Part shown: positions 33,681-57,419 of the stretch, piece by piece
Layout of the letters: each line of letters begins with the position of its first letter
How positions within the stretch are numbered: the first letter of the stretch is position 1
Assembly (NCBI GenBank): GCA_950097015.1
Contig: CATNEN010000030.1
Location: 2,155,001-2,219,000, forward strand
Direction of reading: 5' to 3'
Source: Macrostomum hystrix
Taxonomy: Eukaryota; Platyhelminthes; Macrostomidae
DNA length: 64,000 nucleotides
Notes under the pieces: generated by a model
Database searches by the model: none
What the model was told of the DNA's origin: nothing
The model's input: the letters and a program-made list of their open reading frames with translations, nothing else
Program-made: the position numbers and the translations under genes

Positions 33681-34294
33681 GACTTCTGCATATCCCAGTT
33701 TCTCTGCTTTAAAAAATGCTATCCTACTACTGATAGTAATTATATAATCTTGCGAAGTTTAAGAAAAATCGAAAAAGAAAGTTCTGCAGAAGAAGACACT
33801 TTAGTCATCATATATTTATTATTAAGTTTCACCGAAAAAAGAACTATACTCGATTAATATTTAAATGCACATTTGAATAAAATATTAATTGACATTACAC
33901 TGCATTCATCTAATTGTAAAGAAAACGAATGTAACAAAAATAAGGGAAAGCGAAATACACGTTCTTCGCTTTTTCCACCTTGACACGCGTTAACAAATGC
34001 AAATATGTAGTTCTTGAGAACAACAAGTGATCTTGAGAACTACAAAACTACATACTTACAAGTGAATAGTTTATTAAGCGCAATTTGCTACTTACAAACA
34101 GCTCACAGAATTGTTGCTTCGCTAAAGTAGGACAGCGGAGAAGCGGCAAGGATCTTAAGAATGACTGATGCTAGGGCTAATAGACCAGCATGTCAAGGTT
34201 AAATAATCCGCTTTTTAAGATCAAATAATCGGTAATATTCGTGTTTTGGACTGGTGGCCAATTAATTAACCGGCGACACATATAAAACACCGCT

Positions 34295-34475
34295 AATGTC
34301 TAGGTTAATAACTGGCGGCCAAGATCAAATAGTTTCTCATGCCTGGGTTAATAACTGGACTGGCGGCCAAGATCAAATAGTCTCTCATGCCTGGGTTAAT
34401 AACTGGACTGGCGGCCAAGATCAAATAGTCTCTCATGCCTGGGTTAATAACTGGACTGGCGGCCAAGATCAAAGA
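34295..34475. repeat. 48-bp tandem repeat, about 4 copies
   Basis: Nearly four 48-bp units containing GGGTTAATAACTGGACTGGC and GGCCAAGATCAAATAG, with a degenerate first copy. It lies just downstream of the PMF1-like stop codon. Confidence 0.9.
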
Positions 34476-34515
34476 ATCGCGGAGGCTTAAATTTAAGCGA
34501 GTTCAAAGCTAATGG

Positions 34516-35109
34516 CTATTTACTATTCTGAGAAGGCTTTGAGGGCTGCTGCTGCTCCTGCTGTGACGATTCGGCGGCCTCCATAAGAGAGCCGAGCACA
34601 TCGGCGTGCGCCTCCAGTTCAATAACTTCAGCTTCGGCGCGAGCCAGTTCAGCGCGCAGCTTGACCCTAGCATCGGCGCATTCAGCTTTCAACTCGGCAC
34701 AATGCCGCCTCAACCAGCTGTGATAGGCCAGCATGTCAGGGTAGGCGGCATCCCGCAAGACTGCCAGTGGCAGCGCCGATCCTGGCGCATCAGGCGATGG
34801 TCGCCAGGCGAGCCGGCCATTCACGAGTGCCTCATCACAGGCCCTGTCCAGCCTGGCACAACCGGCCTCAATAGACAAGTCGCTGTCGCCATTGCTTAGA
34901 TAATCAGCAAAATCAGTCAGCACAGCAGACTGCATCTCAGCTAGAGGGTCTGAGCTGGCGCCTGTACAGCTGGAGCTCATGCTGACTGTGGGCAGGCAGT
35001 CTGTCAGACTGTCACAGACAGCTTGCACTGTCTGCTTGCATTGGTGATGCAATTGGGCAAATCGGCAATTAGGTTCAGCTGGTTCAGGGCCAATGTTAGA
35101 TGTATCCAT
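34516..35109 (-). CDS. PMF1/Nnf1-like MIS12-complex subunit
   Basis: Single exon, 197 residues. The central and C-terminal pattern matches human PMF1: an acidic helix (VLTDFADYLSNGDSDLSIE), LDRACDEAL, the WRPS box (RLAWRPSPD), then a helix opening LAYHSWLRRHCAELKAEC. A long coiled coil (about residues 135-180) follows, and a Gln-rich end. The WRPS-xx-P-x-(L) spacing followed by L-R-x-H is the most diagnostic part. In animals this protein sits with MIS12, DSN1 and NSL1 at the inner kinetochore. N-terminal similarity is weak, and small coiled-coil proteins diverge fast, so the call is tentative. There are no introns and no frame breaks. Confidence 0.55.
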   Translation of the reverse strand: MDTSNIGPEPAEPNCRFAQLHHQCKQTVQAVCDSLTDCLPTVSMSSSCTGASSDPLAEMQSAVLTDFADYLSNGDSDLSIEAGCARLDRACDEALVNGRLAWRPSPDAPGSALPLAVLRDAAYPDMLAYHSWLRRHCAELKAECADARVKLRAELARAEAEVIELEAHADVLGSLMEAAESSQQEQQQPSKPSQNSK

Positions 35110-37333
35110 TTAATCAGCTGTGAGATTGTGAGTTGGTTGAGTTATTAGTTTATGAAAAAATATTGTTTCAAGTGGAAAATAAAACTTTTCCTTGATTTAT
35201 TTTCTTAACAAGATACTTTAAATAAATTTTAGGGCTTTTTGTAACTACATTATAATAGCTTAAAAACTAGCATGAAAATAAGATAAGAAGGCCTTATATG
35301 AGATGTGATGAGAGGCCTACACATGTATGATGCAAACACTTAATTCCACAGACTTCCAGCAATTTTGAAACAAATGGCAAAGTAAGACGGATATTTGGTG
35401 ACGGATATAAAGTATATTTGGTGAGATAGGTAGAGGAACACTATAAATATACTTAATGGGAACCAATAAGACTATGTTGATACGATAAGCACACATGCAT
35501 GTGTAATTCCTTTTAGAAGAAAGTTGTGATGGGGCTATGATAAAATGTAGAGATTTTTCTATGTTAGGAAAAGTTATAATTAAAGTTGTCAAAAAAGGCA
35601 AATGCAGATGCTAATTAACAATTTAATGTCAAGTTTTTTCAATTAAGCCTAGAGCACTGTAACAAGACTAGAACCTAGAGCATGTATAAGTGATTTTATC
35701 CTCAAACTTGAAATTTATTCAAACTTGCCAAGACTCAACACATATCTATAGTGAAGATTATATCTTAGCTACATGAAAAATTGAGTATGCATTAGTGTTG
35801 CCTGCCAAATTTGACATAGGCCTACATGATTTTTGTGTACTTGGCCCACACCAAGGTTGTTAAAAAATTGACCTTGTTTCACTGCCCATATATCAGATTT
35901 TTTGTATATAAGCAAGGGGCAATATATGCTTAGACTTTATATAAGACCTAATTTTTTAACTCTGATTTGCAATAAACTTCTTTATTTACACTTTGATAAT
36001 GCAAACCATTTTTGCCAACTTTTTGGCACATACCCAGCAATGCCCCAGCATGATAATGACTATGGACTAAAGTAGTAGCAGTCTTAATCATGTCTTCCAA
36101 ATAGCTAGCCCTAAAGCTTAGCATCAAGTTAGGAGTAAACAGGCCAAGCAAAAAACGGCCTAGTCATAATGACAAATATTTGGGGGCCTACTTCCTTTAA
36201 TACAATCGTCAAGAAAAGAATACAGGCGTAGCTAGCTCAATTTAACAAAAATGGGACAAGGGGTTAGACAAAAAGGCTCAGACTAATAGTAAAAGCTTGC
36301 AAGCATATGAAAATAAAATGCACAGCGAATTTAAGTGAAATTTGTAAATATTTACCTATAAAATGCCATGTGTGTAGGGTGTAGGCCTAATATAAAATAT
36401 CAATGACATCTTGGAATTTTTACTTTAAAAAGCTTGGTCTTGCTAATTAGGAATGTAAACTAGTTGTTATTTGCTTTTACTGGTTTTTCTCTATTAAATT
36501 ACGGTCACTAGTAAGCACTCATCATTTGATATAATTAGCTAGGTCCCAACAAAAGCTAACTAGCTAGGGCCTAGCTAAATAGGGCATGAGCCTAAGCTTT
36601 GTTAAACACAAATACAATATCAAATTCGGGCCAGGCCAGGTTCATTATTTAAATCAAATAACTAGATAATGGCCGCAAATATAAAATCTAGAGCTAGTCA
36701 GACCTAGTAACTTAGAGCAAATGATGAAGCTTTTGTAGCCTTAAGAGTTAAGCCTAGTTTATTGTTTCAATTAAAATTTCATAAGCTCCCGCCTTTTCGT
36801 CCAGGTTAATTGTTAATAAAAGAATTAAAAACGCATTAATTTAGAATTTCTGACAAACATGTGAGCAGGTTGGATTACGGTCAATAAGTCTAGTCCTAGC
36901 CGCCTAGTTCTGGCTATTATGTAATGTATGCAGACCAGACCTTAGGTTTTAACATTTTACGACTGATGCATACTTCGGCTACACTATCGTTGAAAATGCG
37001 TTTTCGTTGCATTATAAAAAGCCGTTGCGCAGGGTTTGAAACAAAGACTCTTATATAAACACAAAAAAATGTTTTATTTGAGCATTGAAAAAACTAAAAT
37101 GCGTTACATTTTTTTCTGTTTAATTTAAATCGAAACCGCGTGAGTATTTTTTTACTTGTAACTCCTCTGGAATTGTCTAAGTTGTAAATTTTTAACTCTA
37201 GCTATTATAAGCTTTTGGCCCAATGAGTTTTCAATTAACCATTTGTTTTTTAAAGTTACTACTTCTTTTTGTAAATTGTTTCGCTAAGTACCACAGAGAA
37301 TTAAAATAAAATTCGTTTAAACATTAGCAGAAA
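35110..37333. other. AT-rich intergenic region
   Basis: Over 2 kb without a supportable gene, tandem array or inverted repeat. It contains the divergent upstream regions of the PMF1-like gene (minus strand) and FoxJ2/3 (plus strand). GCCTAG and AGCTAGCTA tetramer-like runs near 36540-36600 are the only local oddity. Confidence 0.6.
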
Positions 37334-39108
<1,775 letters not shown>

Positions 39109-40930
39109 TTGGCTAGCTGCTGCTCGCTGCGATCTGCAGATCCGCATGTTATTGCTGCCAGTAGTAAATGAATAATGTATGAGGTTTTGTATAAAAAACC
39201 GGTCATAGAAATCATTATAGGCACGCTATCGATCTGCAAGGTTTTTATTTGAGCACCAATTTTGTGATTTGTTTTGTTCCTTGTGACCCGCAGTTACAAA
39301 CAATGTTAAATGATAAAATATTTTCGTCAAGAAAATTTCACGAAAAATGGGTGTACATTTTCTGATTTTAGGTTTAATTTTCGATTTTGTTAAGTTAAGC
39401 TCTTTTAAGATCTTTATATTTAAAATGTTGTGTGTCGTGATTTTTTAGACCGGAAAATCACATTTTTATGATTTTTTCTATTTTTCATTGTCGTGCAATT
39501 TTTCTTCTTGCTAATGCCAAGCATGCTCTGTGTTAGAGTTAAATGCACTTTTGGATCCATTCATTATTGTTCTCTAAGATTTAGTTTTTAACATTTGTTC
39601 CGTCCAAAACTTAGCTTTTTCTTCTCTATCAAGCATCTCAAAGCAGTTTTCCTTCCCGTATATTTTAGCTAGCTAGTGTAAGCATGAAACCCATACTTCA
39701 TATGTTATATTCGTATTAATATGCCCAGTGTAAAAATGCTATTAGTGCCTTTGCTCATATTTTGCCTTTAAAATTCTTTAATTGAACCAGACGCATCTAT
39801 TAGATTATTAGTTAGTTAATCCGTAGTTCCATTGAAGAAAAAGAATTATCTTCACTGACTTAAATAAAAACGTTGCATATTTGGATTGATTGAAAGTTAT
39901 TTCGCAATTTATCAATAAATGCATAAGTGCATAAATCAAAGGTTAGCTTAAGAAGTGCTGAACTCGTATCTCTGTTTATTCAATAGTATTTACATGCATA
40001 AACGTTGGACTTGGGAAATATATTTAAAGTACGCATCTCAATCAGGCCTCAATATCAAAGGCAGTTTTGTCCAGCCTCACCCCTGTCTCCATGCAGTATC
40101 TGGGGCCGCAGACATTGAGCTCGCCAAATAACTATCGGCTGCCATCGTTTCCCTTTATCATTCAATTTAAGATAGAGTGACATCCAGTTCACTAAAACAA
40201 CGCTGAGTGCTTTCAGTCCGTTCGTCCACCTGAATGGATGCGTTCGATCTAAAAGCGATCCTCGCAGATGCCTCACCGTCTGCTTAACTCGAGTTTCCTT
40301 GGCGTGCCTCTGTCCAGTCTACCGACAAATCGCAGTCTGCAGCCACCCGTCACGCTCCGCCCGCCCTCCCCCTGAGCCAGCCAGCATCGACTCAAATTGT
40401 AGGACGGGGACTTCTGTCACCCCCCACCACCGCCGATGGCATCCGGGCGGGCCCTGTCAGCGAGTCTGTCGGGCATCAAGTAAAGAAAGAGATTGCGAAA
40501 AAGCAGACGACAAGAGAGGACGAAAAGTGTTGTGCAGATGCGAAGCTTGTGGGCTGTGGCGGGAGAGGCAGGGAGAATTCAGAGGCAGGGCAAATAAAGA
40601 AAATCATGGGCGTTCCCCTCCATCGAAGCGCCGGCTTAGGCCTCAAAAACAAGGCTGTGGAGGAGTCGGATTGGCTGCTTCAGTGAGCCGAGAAACCATT
40701 TGCCCCTTGCCGGCCTGCCAGCCTCCGCAAATCAAGCGGAGGTTCGCTTCTTCTTATTTCCGCTTCATTTTCGCCTCCGTTCCAAGCCGCTTTGCAAGAC
40801 GCCGACAATCTCTACTCGAGCGGAGTGAGTAGTGCTCAAACAGGGGGTCCGAGAAAGTAGAAGAAACACCACTTGGAGTGCTTTCGCCGGCTCAATACTA
40901 AGAATCAAGGGTCCTTTAGCCGGGTTCACG
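39109..40930. other. Intergenic and 5' flank of the TRPC gene
   Basis: 39109-40290 is AT-rich with no gene. 40290-40930 becomes GC-rich and carries a long plus-strand open frame rich in Arg and Cys, which I read as promoter/5'UTR composition and not as a protein. The TRPC frame stays open upstream to 40832 but has no ATG before 40931. Confidence 0.55.
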
Positions 40931-51675
<10,745 letters not shown>

Positions 51676-52439
51676 GACAGCTTGAGCACTCAGACTGCCG
51701 TGACTGACTGTGACGGCTAGCTTGGGTATAAGGGGCTGGTCAGTAAATTAAACCTTAAACTTGATGAAGAACAGTGATGATTTAAAAAACATATTACAAG
51801 GTCTAGATAGAGTGACTAGATCCTAGATAGAGTCAACACTATTGATTGGTGACAAGATAAAGGTGATAAATATCACAGGTGACTAGATAGCGATCACAGA
51901 TGAATCGATGAATAGATACCGATCTACAGAGACTAGATGAAGTCACCTGGCATAATATAGGTAACAAATAAAGGTCAAATAGTTTAAATATCATTGTTGT
52001 TTTACTGTCGGCTTATAAACGCGTATTTATGTACTGTACGTATTTATTTTGCACATTAATATTGCGCTTATAACTGCGAGTGTATTAAGCAATCTAGGCA
52101 GTAGTTGAGACTATTTTAGACAATAAAACTATTTGTATTTAGTGCAATTCAGGCATTTTTTGTTTTCCTTTTTTCTATCAGGTATCTATTCGGTTGCAGC
52201 CCCGAAATAATTAAATTGCAGTCTTTGGTCCCACAGGGACTAAAATTCCCCAGAGACTAATTCGCGATCAAATATAAATCTATTCATTCTCGCGTATTTG
52301 GAAAAACAAGCTCCCGCTGCAGCAGCTGCTGCTGCAATCTCATGAAATCCCTAGACACAGTTCATTTTTCACTCTCATTATCGACAAAAAATCCAAGCCT
52401 TAATCTCACAGATACTATCAACTTTCAAATCCTGTAAAA

Positions 52440-52830
52440 TTTCTGACACTCCTGTCCAACAGATAAAATATTCATCCAACAGATGTCACTACGGTTCAAC
52501 AGATGACACTACTGTCAGTTAGATGACACTCCTGTCTAACAGATGACACTCCTGTCCAACAGATGACACTACTGTCCAACAGATGACACTACTGTCAGTT
52601 AGATGACACTCCTGTCTAACAGATGACACTCCTGTCCAACAGATAACACTCCTGTCTAACAAATGACACTACTGTCTAACAAATGACACTACTGTCTAAC
52701 AAATGACACTACTGTCTAACAAATGACACTACTGTCTAACAGATAACACTCCTGTCTAACAGCTAACACTGCTTTCTAACAGATAACACTGCTTTATAAT
52801 AGATGATACTGCCGTCTGACAGATAGCAAT
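52440..52830. repeat. 20-bp minisatellite
   Basis: About 19 copies of TAACAGATGACACTACTGTC and variants. It shares CTACTGTCTAACAG with the array at 20.8 kb. The spacer 52831-53489 has a small open frame with no support. Confidence 0.94.
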
Positions 52831-53489
52831 ACAGGTGTAACAAATGAAATCTACTGAAAATTGAGGAAGTGTTTATTAACTTCGTGCATTTAAAGGCAGT
52901 GCATCAAGCACTAAAAACACTTCTGATGTACAAAAGCAAAAAGCAGCGAGCTTGTTCGATACATAAATCACGAGCTAAATCGCGAATTCTCAGCTATGGA
53001 CAGAGCATAAGAACTGCTCGTTAACATCGTGAAGCTTTCATTGGCTGAATTCAGTCACGTGCAGGGATTGAGGTTGGTAATCCAATGTTTCTAAAAATAG
53101 AAACAAATAAAAGCTTCTTTAGCCAGTCAATTTTGTTTTTCATTAATTATTTCTTGCTTCCCAAAAACAGAAAAACGATGCAAATAGTTAAAAAATCGTG
53201 AGTTCAACATCTAGAAATTGTATTCACAGAACACAAAAAATCGCATACTCAGTATAAAGTACTCATGGAGGAATGTGTCTCGGTTCGGGAAGTATCTGCA
53301 GAGAAAATTCCAAGAAAACGTCGTACGATTTCAAAACTAAAAAGTTTACTAAAGCTACTTAAACAAAATTTAAAACGAAATTCTACACCAAAACAAATTG
53401 GTAGGACAGAAAATCAAGCAACGTACAGTTTATCTGTACCAGCGTAAGGAAATTCGTTTTGGTCAAATTTCATGCTTCTCCATTTAGAT

Positions 53490-53649
53490 TCAAGCGTCGA
53501 TTCCGACCTCCAACGGATCATTGGAGCCGCGAGTGGCCAGGTGAGACACGGATGACGAATCTGACAGGTCGCTGACATCCGGGCCGTAGTCCGACACCCG
53601 CCGGCTCGATCCGTCCGCGGAGCCGCCAACTCCGCCGTTCAGTTTGTGT

Positions 53650-53709
<60 letters not shown>

Positions 53710-56700
53710 AAATCCGATCCCGAGTTCAGGCGCAGAGTTGGGATCTGGAAGGCTGAACTGTTGGCCAGCTTGTTGACCTTGGCGTCCTCTGAATCATCAG
53801 CAGCCGCATCCTTGGCCCCGTCAGCCAGGCGTTGATTCTGCTTTTCTCGTCGACGCAGCCGGCGTCGAAGACACCAGCCACGGCAGGAGGAGACCGCGGA
53901 GCCGATGCTGTCAACAATTCGACCGCTGCCGCTGAGCTGCTCCGCTTCGTCTAGCGTGTCGGGCGGCCGGCAGCGCCGTGTCTCCGGCAGGAGCAGCGCC
54001 AGGCAGCAGCCGGCCGCAGCCAGAAGGCCGCACAGCAGCGACGGCAGCGGCTGCCAGACGCCGGCCAACAGTCCCAGCTGGGCAGCGACGACTCCGCCGA
54101 CCCTGGCCGACGTCGACGCCACGCCTAAGCAGGAATTTCTAGCCGACGTTGGAAAGGCCTCGCTGGCGTGCAGCCAGGCGGCTTCGAATGCCAAAAGAAG
54201 GCCGAATCGACCGGCCAGAGCCGCGGTCAGGCGGCCGGCGAAGCTGGAAGAAGCGCAGGACATTGCCAGCAGGGAGACGGCGCCGATGCCATTTGCGGCG
54301 AAGAGCAACGCGACGCGGCCGCTGAAACTGCCGGCTGCCATGCCGAAAAGGCGTGCGGCCACCTCGGCTCCGGCCGCCATGGTAGCGCTGGCGAAAGCGT
54401 CTCCGCCGCCGATCAAGTCCGTCCAGCCGAGCGCCAGGCCGTAATAGCCGGCGCTGACTATCGCAAAGACGGCCCACACTGTCAGGGCGAGGCGGCGAAG
54501 TGCGGGCCGGCGAAGCAGATTTAACAGTGGCAAGGAGCCCGCAGTGGCTTCTCGGTGTTCTGCTTGGCTCGAATCTCCAGGGTTGTTGAATTTGGTCTCG
54601 TCCCTAAGCATGGGGTCAAATGATGGTCATGAAAGATAAAAAGAATCGAGCATAAATAAATCCACGAAACATTGCTGTAACTCAATAGGGTCTGCGTAAA
54701 TCGACAGTCAGCCTACCTTCAATGATAAGAATAATAATTGCAGGAAGGCAACGCTCACGCAGGTGTGTACGAGTACATCTGCCCTGAATTTCTCATCGTC
54801 AGGCAGTGTACACTTCACTGTGCCTTGAAGGTTGGCCCTCAAGGGCGTAAATGGAATGACAAACTCCCAAGCCTTCTCTCCGCGACTGTGCCCCAAGTGA
54901 ATGTGGCCTCCCTATGACCCCCAATCACCCCCAACCAACCTTTTCGTTAGCATCAGCTGCTCCTCGTGCTGCTGCTGCTGCTGCTGCTGCTGCTGATTCT
55001 GATGATTGTGATTATTGTTTTTTACTTGCAGGGGCTGCCTCTCCAGCAGCCGCTGCAGCCGACTTGCGGTCCGATTAATCCGGGCCATTCGGCACAGAGC
55101 TGCAAGAGCGGCCTCCGTACGGCCGCGCGAGAGAAGCCATCGCGGAGACTCCACTGCGAACAGCCATGCTGGCGGCAGCAGCAGCAGCGCCGGGCCCGAC
55201 GCCAGCAGCTCCGTGGTGCGCCAGTCGCGAGTCCACATGGCCGCTCCTGTCAGGGCCAATAGGCCCAGGCTCCAGCCGTTCTTCATCAACAGGCTGAGCA
55301 GGAAGCGGTCCCGATGGTGCATGGTCTCGGCGTGCCACGTGTAGCTAACGCTCAGCAGGCCGGCTGACGCGAAGCCGGCGAGGCAGCGGAGCCCGGCGTA
55401 GGTCACGACGTCCTTGGCCACCGCGGCGATGGAGCCCGAGACGGCCAGGTTCACACAGGCCACGACGAAGGCGCCACGGCGGCCGCATCTGTCCGACAGT
55501 AGGCCGTAGCAGGCGCTGCCGGCGAGGAAACCCAGCATAAACAGCACCTTGACGACGGTTGCTAAGTACTCTCGATCACAAACTAGACGAAATGTCTCCA
55601 GTGAGGTCTCCGTCATCTGGCGATTGTTGAAGACTAGCCGCTGACAGCCCCCGCTTGCCGTCCAGTTGGCCGAGCAGGCGTTCATTTCTGTTGTGAAATT
55701 CGCAGTCGCAGCAGAATTAGCCAGTCTAGCAGTTGCCGAGCCGTTGCCGCCCTCCGCAGCTTCCATTGAGTTGTCAAGACAGGCGAACGGTCGGCGAAGC
55801 ATGGTGAAGTTCACTGACAGGGTCTGCATCGCCGGAAACGCTGACGACAGCGCCATCAAGCAGAGGAAGCCGGCCTGGTAGGCCCGGCGGCGTCCCACGG
55901 CTTCAAGAAGCTCCTCGCATGTTGGCGATTGAACCGGCTGCGGCTGATGTGGCTGCTGCAACTGCTCAGGCTGCTGCGGCTGATGTTCTTGTTGACCTAC
56001 CTGCGGCTACAGGGGGGTGGGTGGCATGGCGCGTTTGCCTCTTGTACCAACTTGCTGAGCTCCATTCCGCGGCGAGGCCGCATTCATTTGGGGCGCAGCC
56101 GCGGAGAAAATACTTGATGGGCTTGTCGTGCAATTTTCGCCTTTTCTAAAGGCGAACTTCTAAAGCACTATGAGAAAGTCAGGGCAGATGTACACACCTG
56201 TGTGAGAATGCGCCCCTGCGTACGGTATCTGTGTGCGTGTGTGCTCAGGAGTCAGCAAAATGGGCAGAATTGTCTTTCTTAGCCCGTTGCTCTACTGCAA
56301 TTATTTTATAATTACCTGCGGCTGCTGCTGCTGATTTTCGAGTTGCTGCTGCAGCAGCGTCTGTGGCTGGTCAGCCAGGTTGCGGCTGTTTGAGGAGATC
56401 AGGTCTTACAAAGAAGATCGCACGCCACGATTGCAGCGTGATAGAATAGCATAAATTTTTCTCAGCCTGGCCGGTAAATTTTATTAGGAGTAGAATCTGG
56501 TGCCAGCCCTGGGCAGATCGGGGCTTGTCCACTTTTACCCACCGACCAATCCGGAGGCAGAGAATGAGAGAGAAGAGCGACACGCAGCTTGTGGGTGCAG
56601 GGGAATCGCGACGCGTCCCCATTTTTCCTCCAGCGGATCCCCCAATAGCCTGGCTAAGCATGCGGCTTCTCAACCCTCACCTGGCGATGGCACTTTAGTC

Positions 56701-56865
56701 TTCAGCCACTCCGACTGGCTCTTCGGCTCCCATTGCAGAGAAGCATTGTTTCTGCGCGGCGCTGGGCCTGACAGCGGTGGGGGGGGGAGGCCTGGGGGAC
56801 AGGATTCTGGGCGAGGGCCTCCTCATCTGCTCTATTTCTTCTCTCAGAGCTGCTTCTCGCCTCAT
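53490..56865 (-). CDS. SLC22-family organic ion transporter with long termini
   Basis: Major-facilitator transporter of the SLC22 (organic cation/anion) family, plasma membrane. Exons: 56865-56681 (tentative), 56404-56316, 56000-54940 and 54603-53490, all joining in phase. Exon 1 works only if its run of nine C (near 56780) is miscounted by one; length would then be 815 residues. The Gln/Pro-rich N-terminus precedes CEELLEAVGRRRAYQ and TM1. The TM1-TM2 loop carries NxS/T sites and cysteines (NACSANWTASGGC). GLLSDRCGRRGAF is the MFS signature; VESPRWLLSRGR and ARNSCLGVASTSARVGG are SLC22-typical. The C-terminal tail has over 20 consecutive glycines and Ser-rich sequence. There is no in-frame ATG in the 56000-54940 exon before TM1, which supports the upstream exons. 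Substrate cannot be told. Two of the introns are largely SINE. Confidence 0.85.
53648..53708. repeat. (CCG)n trinucleotide run in SLC22 coding sequence
   Basis: About 20 CCG/GCC units on the plus strand encode an uninterrupted polyglycine in the SLC22 C-terminal tail. It is likely length-variable. Confidence 0.97.
54727..54938 (-). mobile_element. tRNA-derived SINE, copy 2 (SLC22 last intron)
   Basis: Minus-strand orientation, same body as the 1.8-kb copy (CACTTCACTGTGCCTT on the plus strand), and the same 3' tail as copy 3 (TGCAATTATT). The tRNA head is diverged to a G-rich stretch that begins at the intron's first bases. Flanks read GAAAAGGTTGG before and TGAAGGTAGG after, a possible imperfect duplication over the splice donor. 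The remaining 120 bp of intron lies beyond the tail. Confidence 0.75.
56001..56315 (-). other. SINE-derived intron of the SLC22 gene
   Basis: The intron (donor CAG^GTAATT, acceptor GCCGCAG) equals one SINE plus one copy of its target-site duplication. The 11-mer TACCTGCGGCT lies at 55998-56008 and again at 56313-56323, exactly 315 bp apart. Its reverse complement AGCCGCAG|GTA supplies the donor on one side and the acceptor on the other. Removing 315 bp restores an uninterrupted Gln/Pro-coding frame. Confidence 0.7.
56009..56312 (+). mobile_element. tRNA-derived SINE, copy 3, with 11-bp target duplication
   Basis: Plus-strand orientation, about 304 bp. The head GGTGGCATGGCGCGTTTGCC and CTGAGCTCCATTCCGCGG correspond to the A- and B-box regions of copy 1. 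The body ATTCATTTGGGGCGCAGCCG and the GTGTGCTCAGGAGTCAGC segment match copy 1, and the AT-rich tail GCAATTATTTTATAAT matches copy 2. It is flanked by TACCTGCGGCT on both sides. It lies antisense to the SLC22 gene. Confidence 0.85.
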
Positions 56866-57419
56866 CGCAACAGTCTCCTCCCTGCTTCTCTTCTTGTCCC
56901 GCCCCGCATGCGTCACTAGCTAGCTGCAGATGTCCCCAGTCTCTAGGGGAAAGTAATCCCAGTTGAAGTCATTGCATCGCCCTGTCTGTGGCTCAGGCCT
57001 GAGTCGCTGGGATCTTCCAGGATGGGAGCAGTTTTTAGTACGTCACTCAGCTCAAAATTTGTTGAGCAGACCTCCTCAAAAAACGAGGCCCCCAGGCCGA
57101 TCGTTGCTACATAAAACGGACTAATTTTCCTTTTTTTCGAGTACTTATCCCCAACGGATGTTTACCATGTTATTTTCTGGGGATTTCATAATTCGCTAAT
57201 AAAATTAGCCGTATACAGTCTAGTCCGGCTCTTGCTTTCCATTAACAATAATGTCACTGCAAGCTAATCTAAATTATTGAACATTCTCATGTGTCTGATG
57301 TCTTTTCGCGCCCTTTGAAACATTTGTTTACGCTGCCTAGGATAGAACAGGTGATATTTTGAATGCCAATTTTAGCTTTAGTTGGGAAAATATTGTGTTC
57401 ATTTCACAGACACTGATGT

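Noticed and set aside
40299-40832. 177-codon plus-strand frame upstream of TRPC
   Set aside because: Arg/Cys/Pro-rich composition of a GC-rich promoter, no domain, no consistent codon bias.
53265-53447. Lysine-rich 60-codon plus-strand frame
   Set aside because: AT-rich, no homologue recognised, no splice or promoter signals; likely chance.
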